Source of the DNA: Cyrtodaria siliqua
Lineage: Eukaryota; Mollusca; Bivalvia; Adapedonta; Hiatellidae
DNA: 64,000 bases
Assembly (NCBI GenBank): GCA_037043455.1
Contig: JAWPHD010005111.1
Span: 62,001-126,000, forward strand
Direction: 5' to 3'
The translations under genes and the position numbers were made by a program. The notes below the pieces were generated by a model. It was given only the letters and a program-made list of their open reading frames with translations. It ran no database searches and was not told the DNA's origin. Positions 1 to 11,489 of the stretch are shown piece by piece. Position 1 is the first letter of the stretch. The number at the start of each line of letters is the position of its first letter.

Positions 1-2350
1 ATCCGATAAATAACAAGTTTCCCATTACAATGATATCATCCGATAAATGTCAAATCTCCTCTTACAATGAAATGATCCGATAAATAACAAGTCTCCCATT
101 ACAATGAAATGATCCCATAAATAACAAGTCTCCCCTCAGAATGAAATGATCTCATAAATAACAAGTCTCGGCTTACAATGAAATGATTCACTTGTCTCCC
201 CTTACAATGAAAGGATCCGATAAATAACAAGTCTCCCCTAATAATGAAATGATCCGATAAATAACAAGTTTCCCATTACAATGATATCATCCGATAAATG
301 TCAAATCTCCTCCTACAATTAAATGATCCGATAAATAACAGTCTCCCCTAACAATGAAATAATCAGATAAATAACAAGTCTCTAATTACAATCACATGAT
401 CAGATAAATAACAAGTCTCCTCTTACAAGGCCATGATCCGATAAATAACAAATATCCCCTTACAATGGACTGATCAGATAAATAACAAGTCTCCCATCAC
501 AATGAAATGATCCCATAAATAACAAGTCTCCCATTACCATGACATGATCCGATAAATAAAAGTCTTCCCTTACAATGACATAATCCGATAAAGAACAAGC
601 CTCCTCTAACAACGAAATGATCCGATAAATAGCAAGTCTACTCTTACAATGGAATGATCCGATAAATAACAATTCTCCTCTGACAATGAAATGATCCGAT
701 AAATTACAAGTCTCCACTTACAATGAAATGATTCGATAAATAACTAGTCTCCTCTTACAATGAAATGATCCGATAAATAGCAATTCTCCTGTTACAATGA
801 AATGATCCGATAAATAACAAGTCTCCCCTTACAATGACATGATCCGATAACTAACAAGTCTCCCCTTACAATGAAATGATCCGATAAATAACAATTCTCC
901 TCTGACAAAGAAATGATCCGACAAGTAACAAGACTTCCCTTACAATGAAATGATTCGATAAATAACAAGTCTCCTCTTACAATGACATGATCCGATAACT
1001 AACAAGTCTCCCCTTACAATGACCTGATCCGATAAATATCAAGTATCCTCTTACAATGAAATGATCCGATAAATAACAATTCTCCTCTGACAAAGAAATG
1101 ATCCGACAAGTAACAAGACTTCCCTTACAATGAAATGATTCGATAAATAACAAGTCTCCTCTTACAATGACATGATCCGATAAATAACAAGCCTCCTCAA
1201 GGAAATGATCCGTTTAATAGCACGTCCCCTCTTACAATGAAATGATGCGATAAATAACAATTCCCCTCATACAATGAAATTATCCGATAAATAACAAGTC
1301 TCCCCTTACAATGACATGATCCGATAAATAAAAAGTCTTCACTTACAATGACATGATCCGATAAATAACAAGTTTCCCCTTACAATGACATGATCCGGTA
1401 AAGATCAAGTGTCCCTTTACAACGAAATGATCCGATAAATAACAAGTCTCCTCTTACAGTGAAATGAGCCGATAAAAAACAAGTCTCCTCTCACAGCGAA
1501 ATGATTAGTTACATAATAGGTCTCCTCCTATAATGAAATGATCCTATAAATAACAAGTCTCCCCTTACAATGACATGATCCGATAACTAACTAGTCTCCT
1601 CTTACAATGAAATGATCTGATAAAGAACAAGTGTCCTTTACGATGAAATGATCCGATAAATAACAGGTCTCCTCTTACAATGAAATGATCCGGTATATAA
1701 CAAGTCTCCCATTATAAGTGGAGATTTGTTATTTTTCGGATCATTTCACTGTAAGGGGCTTACAATGAAATGATCCGATAACTAACAATTATCCTCTTAC
1801 AATAAAATGATACGATAACTAACAAGTCAACTCTCACAGTGAAATTATCTGATAAATAACATGTCTCCGCTTACAATGAAATGATCCAATAAATAACAAG
1901 TCCCCCTTTACAATGACATGATCCGATAAATGACAGGTCTCCTCTTACAATGAAATGATCCGATAAATAACAAGTCTCCCTTTACAATGACATGATCCGA
2001 TAAATAACAGGTCTCCTCTTACAATGAAATGGTCCGATAAATAACAAGTCACCTCTTACAATGAAAAGATCCGGTAAATAAAAAGTCTCCTCTTACAATG
2101 AAATGATCCGATAAATAACAAATCTCCCATTACAATGACATTATCCGATAAATAACAAGTCTTCCCTCACAATGAAATGATCCCATAAATAACAAGTCTC
2201 CCATTACAATGACATTATCCGATAATGACAAGTCTCCCCTTACAATGAAATGATCCGATGAATAACAAGTCTCCCCTTACAATGAAATGATCAGATAAAT
2301 AACACGTCTCCCCTTACAATGAAATGATCCGATAAATAACAAGTCTCCAC
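1..2350. repeat. 37-bp minisatellite array (left end outside window)
   Basis: About 63 head-to-tail copies of a 37-bp unit: gatccgataaataacaag followed by tctccccttacaatgaaat (the join varies by a base). Copies differ by scattered substitutions and small indels, and a few units are shortened. Some multi-unit blocks recur, for example around 890-990 and 1070-1160, which suggests higher-order duplication. The array is already running at base 1, so its true left end is not seen. It stops abruptly at about 2350, where an unrelated 27-bp array begins. Short minus-strand open frames here are periodic by-products of the repeat, not genes. Confidence 0.95.
1718..1758 (-). repeat. Single inverted unit inside the 37-bp array
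   Basis: This stretch reads as the reverse complement of the surrounding unit (gtggagatttgttattttt, then cggatcatttcactg, then taagggg). All other units seen run in the + direction. A local inversion or snap-back replication event inside the satellite would explain it. Confidence 0.85.
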
Positions 2351-4120
2351 ATGTATAGTATTTGTATAGAGTATGATATGTATAGTATTTGTATAGAGTG
2401 TGATATGTATAGTATTTGTATAGAATGTGATATGTGTAGTATTTGTATTGAGTGTGACATGTATAGTATTTGTATAGAGTATGATATGTATAGTATTTGT
2501 ATAGAATGTGATATGTGTAGTATTTGTATAGAGTATGATATATATTGTATTTGTATATAATGTGATATGTATAGTATTTGTATAGAGTGTGACATGTATA
2601 GTGTTTGTATAGAGTGTGATATGTGTAGTATTTGTATTGAGTGTGATATGTAAAGTATTTGTACAGAGTGTGATATGTATAGTATTTGTATAGAATGTGA
2701 TATGTATAGTATTTGTATAGAGTGTGATATGTATAGTATTTGTATAGAGTATGATATGTATAGTATTTGTATAAGGTGTGATATGTATAGTATTTGTATA
2801 GAGTATGATATGTATAGTATTTGTATAGAGTGTGATATGTATAGTATTTGTATTGAGTGTGATATGTAAAGTATTTGTACAGAGTGTGATATGTATAGTA
2901 TTTGTATAGAATGTGATATGTATAGTATTTGTATAGAGTGTGACATGTATAGTATTTGTATAGAGTGTGACATGTATAGTATTTGTATAGAGTGTGCTAT
3001 GTATAGTATTTGTATTGAGTGTGATATGCATAGTATTTGTATAGAGTGTGATATGTGTGGTATTTGTATAGAATGTGACATGTATTTGTATAGAATGTGA
3101 CATGTACAGTATTTGTATAGGGTGTGACATGTATAGTATGTGTATAGAGTGTGATATGTATAGTATTTGTATTGAGTGTGCTATGTATAGTATTTGTATA
3201 AAGTGTGATATGTATAGTATTTGTATAGGGTGTGATATGTATAGTATTTGTATAGAGTGTGATATATATAGTATTTGTATAGAGTGTGATATGTATAGTA
3301 TTTGTATAGAGTGTGATATGTATAGTATTTGTATAGAGTGTGATATGTATAGTATTTATATAGAGTGTGATATGTATAGTATTTGTATAAAGTGTGATAT
3401 GTATAGTATTTGTATATAATGTGATATGTATAGTATTTGTATATAATGTGATATGTATAGTATTTGTATAGAATGTGATATGTATAGTATTTGTATAGAG
3501 TGTGATATGTATAGTATTTGTATAGAATGTTATATGTATAGTATTTGTATAAAGTGTGATATGTATAGTATTTGTATAGTGTGTGATATGTATAGTATTT
3601 GTATAGAGTATGATATGTATATTATTTGTATAGGGTGTGATATGTATAGTATTTGTATAGAGTGTGATATGTATAGTATTTGTATAGAGTGTGATATGTA
3701 TAATATTTGTATAGAGTGTGATATGTATAATATTTGTATAGAGTGTGATATGTATAGTATTTGTATAGAGTGTGATATGTATAGTATTTGTATAGGGTGT
3801 GATATGTATAGTATTGTATAGAGTGTGATATGTATAGTATTTGTATAGAGTGTGATAAGTATAATATTTGTATAGAGTGTGATATGTATAGTATTTGTAT
3901 AGAGTGCTATATATATAGTATTTTTATAGAGTGTGATATGTATAGTATTTGTATAGAGTGTAATATGTATTGTATTTGTATAGAGTTTGATGTGTATAGT
4001 ATTTGTGTAGAGTGTGATATGTATAGTATTTGTATTGAATGTGATATGTATAGTATTTGTATAGAGTGTGATATGTATAGTATTTGAATATAATGTGATA
4101 TGTATAATATTTGTATAGAA
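2351..4120. repeat. 27-bp minisatellite array encoding in-frame nonapeptide frames
   Basis: About 65 copies of a 27-bp unit (gatatgtatagtatttg then tatagagtgt). Because 27 is divisible by three and the unit has few stops, several frames stay open for long stretches: + frames read MYSICIECD repeats, and minus frames read repeats such as YTNTIHITL or ISHSIQILY. Frames break at single-base indels (around 3070, 3420-3450 and 3815). A block of about 8 units recurs (around 2641 and 2860, marked by the variant tgtaaagtatttgtacagag), evidence of higher-order duplication. No signal peptide, splice signal or unique flanking coding sequence supports a gene. Confidence 0.93.
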
Positions 4121-4675
4121 TTACTACAGATTCAAGATAGAAATATTATGATCGATTTAGCAAAATATATAAGCAAAACAATATCTATACGAAATTCTTT
4201 ATTGAATATTTGATTAAATACGAGTATTTCCATCCTCGTGACTATGTATTTGAAATAAAGACAACTTTTGTTCATAATAGTTTGAGTGTTTAAGAAACAC
4301 GTGACTTCTGTTGTATATTTTTTTTGTGTATAGATGACGATGTATGAATGTACAAATTAAATAAAATATATGTTCTGTTCTGTATAACTGTTTAAATAAA
4401 AGAGAAAACGTTGTTACTATTTGTTTTGTATTTTAATAAAAAATTGTTATACGATCACGGTAATTGCATTTCGTAATTATCGATCAGTCTTAATTAACTG
4501 AATTAAACTACTGCATATTTCTGAATGGTTGATTAAGCTAGATAAGAACTAAATCATTACTCATTTAGTTATGGATACACAGGGGAGAAAACTGTTCCAG
4601 CTGATTTGGCTTAATCAGGGAAAATACAGAATTGTATGCGTCCCTTGATTTAGGAAGATAAAATTTCCACATGCA
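4121..4675. other. Single-copy AT-rich DNA, no gene seen
   Basis: Unique AT-rich sequence right of the 27-bp array. A small hairpin is visible near 4549-4572 (aactaaat/atttagtt arms). No open frame with recognisable content. Confidence 0.5.
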
Positions 4676-4760
4676 GTACTGAATTCAGTTGGACTCGGAC
4701 TAGCCTCGTCCAAATAGAGATTCTGTCTGCTGGTTACTCGTCCAAAGGAATTCAGTATTG
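4676..4760. repeat. Dispersed palindromic repeat (copy 1; partner at 35215-35320)
   Basis: Starts and ends with gaattc and contains agattctgtctgctgg and cctcgtcca blocks. Its reverse complement matches 35217-35290, so two diverged copies lie in opposite orientation 30 kb apart. The second copy has inner gtacccagc/gctgggtac arms, marking it as a foldback-type repeat. Confidence 0.65.
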
Positions 4761-4954
4761 TTCTAAACTCTGTTCAATAACTTCATGATATTCAACGAAT
4801 CTGTCTAATACTAACCGTTCAGATTAATTTTATTGTCTGGTGTCTTAAAAAAAGTACTTTATATGGGTCGGTTTTGGTTTAACATATGTTTTTTACAGAT
4901 AAGCCTAATATACGTTTTTGATACCAATATGTATGAACAGATTATACAGTTTGG

Positions 4955-5195
4955 TTTATTTGTTTGTTTAAATAGTGCTTTACGTCATTTTTTAGCACAT
5001 TTCAGGTCATATTATGATGTCGATTTTCTTTGTGGTAGAGACCGACCACCCCATTTTTCCTGGGTGGAACCATTACTGTATAGCTCCCACCATCCGTAAC
5101 ATCGACCCTTTCTCACTTACAGGTTGAGCTCCCAGTAATAGTCTAGAAGGTTTACAACGTAACGTCGTTAACCCCTCGACCACGGATGCACCGCA
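4955..5195 (-). mobile_element. tRNA-derived SINE, minus strand, near full length
   Basis: Read on the minus strand it begins with a class II tRNA-like head (tccgtggtcgaggggttaac, an A-box-like segment). It continues into a body with gtaagtgag, ttacggatggtgggag and gtggttccacccagg-like blocks, then a tail with aatgacgtaaagcac. The same order of blocks is seen on the + strand at 20219-20398, and body fragments occur at 12985-13080, 14100-14240 and 34935-34962. Its B box is degenerate, so this copy is probably old. Confidence 0.75.
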
Positions 5196-5392
5196 TTTGG
5201 GGTTTAACCTCTCTTCAAAATAATTATTCAAGATCAAGGTTGTTGGCATGCGTGCTGGTATGCATCAAGTGTGGTTGTTAATATGCATTACTTATGATAA
5301 TTCTCTCATGTCTTGCACATTCACAGATATTTAATTACATCTTGTACACAATGTATACGTTTCTTTGGATACGATTTAATAATGTCATAGTT
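5196..5392. other. Spacer, nothing recognised
   Basis: Short unique stretch between the SINE and the foldback element. Confidence 0.4.
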
Positions 5393-5735
5393 TTTTCTCC
5401 CATTTCTGCTCATGTGAGATAGGCATTTCCCTCATGTGAGATAACTCTATCTTACATGACATGTGACTTATGACGTCATGACGTTACGTCGACGTCGCCT
5501 TATTCTGGCGTTAAATCAGCAAAGTCATTGATTTTATGCTGTTAATAAACACATAATGGGAGAAAAATAATCCATCATGAGTGATCCATGTGAGATAGGA
5601 AAATCTCACCCTCGGGAACAGAATTGCAACCAGGCACTCGGCAGAGCCTCGTCCCTGGTTACAATTCTGACCCTCGGGTGAGATTTCTCTATCTCACATG
5701 GATACTCATGATGGATTCTTATAATCTTATGAATA
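5393..5735. mobile_element. Foldback element, copy 1 (intact layout)
   Basis: Two parts are visible. The left part carries repeated ctcatgtgagata motifs and a tgacgtcatgacgttacg block. The right part is a long hairpin at about 5571-5717: the arm from tccatcatgag through ctcaccctcggg and aattgcaaccagg is followed, after a short centre near 5640, by its imperfect inverse ending catgatgga. A second copy in the opposite orientation lies at 22305-23012 and contains an extra insertion, which confirms this as a discrete dispersed element. No protein is encoded, so it is non-autonomous. Confidence 0.85.
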
Positions 5736-5930
5736 TGAAAACTCGTTTAAATAAATAAAACAAAATGTAGACGAGATTTAACTTCTTATAGTTTCTCTAG
5801 GGACGTTGATGCATAGAGGAAGGAAGGGTAGAAACATTTACAAGAGTCGCAGCTTTCACAACATCTCGACCGCTTCATCGAAGCATATCTCGAGCGTATT
5901 TAGGTCTCCATACGTCATACTCGCATGGCG
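5736..5930. other. Spacer, nothing recognised
   Basis: Unique sequence up to dispersed repeat C. No supported feature. Confidence 0.4.
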
Positions 5931-6238
5931 CGCCTTTGATTCCCGCCAAAAGGTATTTGCATTCCAAACCAATGTTTTGCAAGGCCATTTATTTTATTTA
6001 CATAACAGCAGTAATAGACCTTCCATCTGTATTTTAAATACCAAACATGCAACGTAAATTTTACCTCAACACGTGTAGATAACGGCCATATTGTTTATAT
6101 ATCAACAGTGCACTATTTTCTGTCCCGTTGCCTTCCGGCTTACACAATTTTTCTATCAAGATCTTGAACATATTGATTCGTCGAAATACACACGAGGCAT
6201 TTTCCCGAAGAATGACGGGAATGTCCGAGTAGCACGAG
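5931..6238 (+). repeat. Dispersed repeat C, copy 1
   Basis: Shares a long diverged match, same strand, with 32751-33070. Shared landmarks in order: cgccttdgattccc, ccttcatctgt-like, a block reading ggccatattgttta, caacagtgcactatdttctg, cgttgccttccggct and cccgaagaatgacggga (d = variable base). Class unknown; no coding content. The overlapping 78-83 residue open frames are accidental. Confidence 0.7.
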
Positions 6239-6989
6239 TGCGGTCGAAAGGGCGCATTTTCATAAAGGAAAACCGGTCTCCATCCCTCTTTCCAGAAAAA
6301 GAAAACTCGAAGCCCGGTCTACCTTAACGAACAACTTTATTTAACAAAACACGGCCTGATTAGTCTATATTATCTGCTTTGTCGTTTTTTTTAAGCGGCA
6401 GCCATTTTACCGAAATGCTGGTATCGGTTCTGATTGGCTGACACAGACACACCAGACAGAACAACAGAAAGGTAATCTTTTTTTTATAATTTTTAAATAA
6501 ACAAAGAGGAAAACTTCATCAACTATATCAACGAAGAAATGTGGATTGCCAAACATACAACATGTACAATAAAAAAATAAAAAAATAAATCCGGTTTATT
6601 ATTATTTATTTACATTTTTTTGCAAAAAGGGTGAAGACGTTTGTATTTAAAATCAAGCGTCGAAGATGATCAAGACTACGGCTAGATAAGGCTGTAACCT
6701 AATGTTGATTATGCAACACATTGTTATTGTGTCAATGCACCTATTATACCTGTGCAGTGACATGATCATCAGTTTCTGATCGATTATATCACGACGTTCA
6801 TGTTTCATTGGAGATATAACCTCTCCGCCTTCTTTTTCAGCTATACAGTACAATTGACATAAACAACATTTGTTTATCAGGAATGTGTATTTCATTAATG
6901 CAATTGTGTTGTTGTTATTTAAACAACATTATAAATGATTTTAAGTGAGCTTCGTAAACATCAGTACGGAATGCAATGCAGTCATATGT
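6239..6989. other. No gene seen
   Basis: AT-rich and mostly unique. A ~40-bp block at about 6640-6680 (tttgtatttaaaatcaag, gcgtcgaagatgatcaa) recurs at about 57597-57632, so a fragment of another dispersed repeat lies here. A minus-strand 80-residue open frame at 6653-6895 has no recognisable content. Confidence 0.45.
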
Positions 6990-7466
6990 AGGTTTAATTA
7001 TACTAAATCAGCCGGATGTGCTCGCCTGGTGCATCGAAAGTAGTTCTGTATTACAGAGTGCTAATCATTGTTTTAAAAATTTAGTGCAGTTTCCTGTTAT
7101 TTTTTGGCTGTAACTGTATTCTGGACATGTTGCTGATATTTGAAAATGGAGCTCATCATGTTTTTAACAGTTTTTGTTATATACATTTCAAGTGAAAGTA
7201 GACTGGTACGAAATTGCAAGGGTTAAACATAGCTTTGACCTTTGACCTTTGACCCGGTGCTGAAGAAATGTTTCTTAGAAGATATTCAATCCCCTATTTC
7301 CTTGTTGATGTTTAATAACAGACATGTTTATTTGCATGATAAAGTAAGTTTTCCAGAATTCTAGTTATGAATGAGTTTTTAACAGGTTGTCAACATTCTA
7401 ACTTTACTATGGAAGGGGCATGGAGAACATTCTAACTTTACTATGGAAGGGGCATGGAGACTATAA
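6990..7466 (+). repeat. Dispersed repeat D, copy 1
   Basis: A ~470-bp sequence nearly collinear with 62510-62965 (shared blocks include ggatgtgctcgcctggtg, catcgaaagtagttctgta, tttcctgttattttttggct and atttccttgttgatgttta). Near its right end a ~33-bp piece (acattctaactttactatgg plus aaggggcatggaga) is tandemly doubled, which the other copy lacks. No reading frame is conserved between the copies. Class unknown. Confidence 0.8.
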
Positions 7467-7587
7467 CCTGTAAGCATTGTGATGAGTAAACTGTGCATAC
7501 ATTATACAACATTGCAATAAAAAAAAGAAAACATAAGAATTGAAAACAAAAAATAATAATAATAATAAAAAAGGGAAATAAAAACGA

Positions 7588-7626
<39 letters not shown>

Positions 7627-8744
7627 AACAACAACAATAATGATAATAATAGTAATCAAAGCAGTGAAAGTGCCGAATGCGTCGGGGTTTGTGTAACGGA
7701 CAAAATCTGAATAAGATGAACATGCCATGAATAACAACGTGCAGGAAAAATGAACAGAAATGGGGGAAAATAGCCCTCGACTCGAGTTGTTCTTGTCATT
7801 TTTGCATCTTGTCAAATGGTATAGCGTTCAGATCCGGAAAGACCCTCTACCTTTCTGTTCTTGCAAACTAGACCGAACTCTACAATCTGTGAAAGTTTTG
7901 ATCGAATCAGATCTTAAATACAGGAGATATAACGATAACAAAATTTCTTTTCCTTTTTCCAAATTTATATAAATTTTGATATATTGTCATTTGGAATATT
8001 ATTGTTTTCCTATAACATACATAGCTCGTCTTAGTTTAAGTCAGTTCTTCTCATTACATTCAGTTCATGCTAAACCCGGAGGCACTATTTATCTACGCGG
8101 AGGTATATACTTTGAATGCTGTTCGGCTGCCACTTATGTGCTATTTTAGCTCAGAAACCTGACCAGCCTTCAATTTTTGTATACCATTCTGTTAACATTG
8201 CAGCGGAGAGTTTTCTCCCGCCGCAATAATAAACTGTACCTTCAGCGACTGAAATCATGAACAATTTTACAACGCCACTTTACAAACCGATCAGAAGAAC
8301 TATTTACACGATAAAATTAAAACTGAAAACATGTTGAAATTATTGGAATAGAAAATGTTTTTACAGCATATGAACGTCTAGATATTAAAGCTTTGTGGCA
8401 CCGCTAAAGACCACAACTCCGCTATAGTCCACACACATTTCCTCTAAATTCCACAAAAAAACGAACGCCACAGTTGTCCACACAATTTTCACCTAAAGTC
8501 CACAAAAAATAATATCGCTTAAGACCATAATCGTCATACACTGTTTCAGCGAAAACACAAGTTTGAATTAATTGTTTTCTCATTTGTGAGAGATGTTTCA
8601 GCATCTTTTCATTAATTTATGCAAAACATATTTGCGCCAGATGTAGTTTACATGATCCATTTTTTTTTGTTAATATGCAATATTTGGCATGAAGAAGCAC
8701 TAAAGCGCTAGGTGCGCTCTTTACAATCAGCAAATACGTGTGTT
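7467..8744. other. No gene seen; (AAT)n microsatellite and a degenerate short repeat
   Basis: Contains an (AAT)n/(AAC)n tract at about 7546-7660, responsible for the tyrosine- or isoleucine-rich minus-strand frames there. Between 8395 and 8535 a short motif resembling ctaaagtccacaa recurs imperfectly about five times. The rest appears unique and non-coding. Confidence 0.5.
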
Positions 8745-9995
8745 GCAACCCTAAAGGTAACAATTGCATTAGGTCAAACCCGGTACGTTCGGACAGCCCG
8801 GTACGATCGGACGCTTGATTACACTCATAATCTTATCCATTTAAAATCGATGTTCTTAGCTTTGAATGTGTTATTATAATTAATGCAAAGTGTAACACAC
8901 TTTTAGATTTGTCAAATAATGCATACGTCATCAAACCCTGTTTTGGCGCACTTCTTTGAAATTTGTGTCCATTTGAACAATTAGGTTACGTAGTTGATGA
9001 TTAGAATATAAAAATGTATATTCGTTTATTGTTGGGTTCATGTATTTGACAAAATGAATGTATCCGACTGTACCATACTCCTGGTAAAATAGTGGATGGT
9101 ACAATCGGACACCTTCAAACTGGTAATTTCAAATTAAACATGTGCGGATTTAGGCTAGGGCGCTATGCTAGAGATATCACTCTTACTTAAGCGCGTTCCA
9201 AAACAATCAATATTAATTTAATTAATTTAATTCTATAATTATTATAGATCTAATAAATTTGAGTCAATCAATTTGAATCAATTTTCAGCCCAAGGAAAAT
9301 GAAGGCAAATAATGGGTTGGGTGTGTTTTTCTGTTTGTACATATGTATGTAAATAGTAGTTGTGTATGGCTCCATACCGTCTTTTACCTTGTATAGTAAT
9401 TTATGTTGTAAACGAGCTTTCGCAGATGTCCGAGTGTACCATCATGTGTGTCCGATTGCACTGGTAAGAATCCGAATGTACCAGAAATGTGATGATAAAA
9501 ACATACAAATGCTTTAATAAGTGTTAAATGGAATGATTAATTCTGTTTTCATTTGAAAACGAACCGCATATGACCCTTCATTACGCAATTATTCCATAAA
9601 GATTCCAGCTCACAGATATATGTCAAAACAAGTGCCTGAATACGAAGGTGTCCGAACATACCGGGATTGACCCTGAAGGTAACTAGCTGCACTAAAGGTA
9701 ACACTTTTATGACTAAAAGTAACAAAATACACTAAAGGTAATAGTCTATTACAACATTACAAAAGTTATAATGAAACTGATATGTCTGTTTTGTTTATAT
9801 TTTAAAAGAGGGGGTATTTTGCCGAAATAAATAACATGTTTAGTTAAGCAACCTGAGTTTCCAATAAAACATTCACGAACAATGTGTTACCTTTAGTGTA
9901 GGTAAACAATGATGTTACCTTTAGTGCAGAAATTGTTCCCTTTAGTGCAATTTATTTTATTACATTTAGTGTTTGTTGTTACTTTTAGTCTCAAA
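8745..9995. mobile_element. Foldback repeat built from cactaaaggtaac motifs, with a nested element
   Basis: Copies of ctaaaggtaac run in + orientation at about 8750, 9674, 9697 and 9733 (one variant, actaaaagtaac, at about 9713). The inverse, gttacctttagtg, appears at about 9889 and 9914 with decayed copies to 9990 (ttacttttagt). The two sides form a large inverted structure around about 9810. The left side is interrupted by the TIR element at 8772-9672, which is flanked by related sequence on both sides (ctaaaggtaac..ttgcatta before it, ctgaaggtaac..tgcacta after it). Confidence 0.7.
8772..9672. mobile_element. Non-autonomous TIR element with ggtcaa..cccggta ends
   Basis: Left end ggtcaaacccggtacgttcg and right end, read inverted, ggtcaatcccggtatgttcg agree at 18 of 20 positions. 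The interior repeats related motifs (gtacaatcggac, gtgtccgattg, tccgaatgtaccag), so it may be a multimer or carry subterminal repeats. About 900 bp with no transposase frame. A related end fragment occurs at 60855-60892. No clean target duplication could be picked out. Confidence 0.65.
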
Positions 9996-11024
9996 AGGTG
10001 ATATCAGCCCAAACACCTTTCCTAAAAACGTTTCCAAAAAAGACTAAATGAAAAAAGACCTATCTATGAGATAATATTCTACTTCTTGAAACTTAGTTCC
10101 TCGTCTGTCTCTCATATATTCATTAGATATGCATTTTTATTTTGATTTGGTACATGCTCATAATCTTGATGCTGTCAGCCGGTTTTTTTTTCACATCGAG
10201 CGGCGATCTAGAATATATTACATTAATATATATGTTCTGTTTATATGTATCAGATAATATGTATACAGCTATATTAACAAGTGGGTTATCAGAAGATAAC
10301 TGTCGGTCGGTCGATCGGTAATGTCGGTCTGAAATAATATTAATTATTAAATATTCCATCAGATGACTAATATACATATTTTAATTTAATAAATATGTTT
10401 AATCATCTATGCATATTTTTGTTATATACAGCTACCCATATATAGACCCTGTGACATTTAATATGGTACAGTATCACATGAATACTAATGAACTATACTA
10501 TATCATGATGACTCCTTAATTAAACATCATTGCAGAGCGTTTAAACGTCGATATGTTAACCTTTAATGAACTTGAAATGACAGTTTCATTGGCAATGCAT
10601 GTTTAAAATAACACGAAGTTCTGTTTACCGTCATCTGGAATAATATGTATTTAAAATGCCGTATAAATTAAATGCCAAAGGTTAATCATGTATGCATTAA
10701 CTAATAAAAAAACTGGTCCGTTCGCGGCATGACATCCATCCATCATCTATTGTATCAATGTTGCTTGCAATTTCCGTAAATAAATCTTTAAATTCCACTT
10801 ATTTCAATGAAACAATACACAATACATGGTTTATAATCAAACAATCGGTAATGGCAGCTGGATTATTTATTAAATCATTGATTAACCCGTTTGTTATCAG
10901 TGGTATCCATGGGTTGTTAGATGCGCGCACAGTCATGCCATTATTCGTGACTTGGTTAAGTCTCAGCGAGTATAGTTGTATTACTATATGTTTTGTATTG
11001 TTGTGTGTTCAATAATTAGAACTA
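9996..11024. other. No gene seen
   Basis: AT-rich single-copy sequence. Open frames of 84-85 residues at 10123-10377 (-) and 10758-11015 (+) have no recognisable domain and look like chance. Confidence 0.5.
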
Positions 11025-11392
11025 GAAATGTGTCCATGGGACACGGATGACCCGTCTAACAACAATCAGCGAATATCGTAAAATTTGACAAAAAAGGGCC
11101 ATAACTCAATGTGGATTTTGACGCCGACTCCAGAAATATGCAAATATTGACATCATAGTTAAGCATCCGGTAAAATTTAGCGGTTGAAAAATGTGGAAGG
11201 AGATATTTTAACGTAAACTTTGACGGGAAAAGGGCCGTAACTCCGGTAATACACGGTCGATTTTGACGACGAATCAATATGCACATCTTCACATCATAGG
11301 TAAGCATCCTATTTTGAAAACCGTTGGAGGACATAGACACACACTTTTCGGGACGGACGGATGGAAGGACGGACATGGCTAACGTTATATGT
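11025..11392. repeat. Dispersed repeat with gggccataact / ggacggacgg motifs
   Basis: Begins tgtccatgggacacggatg and has two internal, roughly 150-bp repeats each with gggcc(a/g)taactc, gattttgacg and acatcata(g)gtaagcatcc. It ends in gggacggacggatggaagg. Sequences of this style are, to my knowledge, abundant non-coding repeats in bivalves; I cannot give a formal family name. The minus-strand 106-residue frame across it is a by-product. Confidence 0.65.
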
Positions 11393-11449
11393 CCTCTGAC
11401 TATTCAGTTGTGGGGGAATGATACAAATTGAACAAAGAGATCATTTATT

Positions 11450-11489
11450 GCCGGAGCCTTGATTATTGCCGAAGCCTCAAGGCTCCGGC
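11450..11489. repeat. Short perfect hairpin (13-bp arms)
   Basis: gccggagccttga and its exact inverse tcaaggctccggc flank a 14-bp loop. In a eukaryotic context this is not a terminator; it is probably a small foldback remnant. Confidence 0.7.

Noticed and set aside
1..2350. CRISPR-like array of ~37-bp repeats
   Set aside because: Units are directly adjacent with no unique spacers, the context is a metazoan genome and no cas genes are present. It is a minisatellite.
2291..3130. Long repeat-peptide open frames (279 and 255 codons minus; several plus)
   Set aside because: They arise from a 27-bp period with few stops, occur in several frames at once and have no start context, signal peptide or unique domain.
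7441..7815. Minus-strand protein with a poly-isoleucine/tyrosine stretch
   Set aside because: It is the translation of an (AAT)n/(AAC)n microsatellite.
11450..11489. Rho-independent-type terminator
   Set aside because: The hairpin is clear, but this is a eukaryotic window with no gene ending there.
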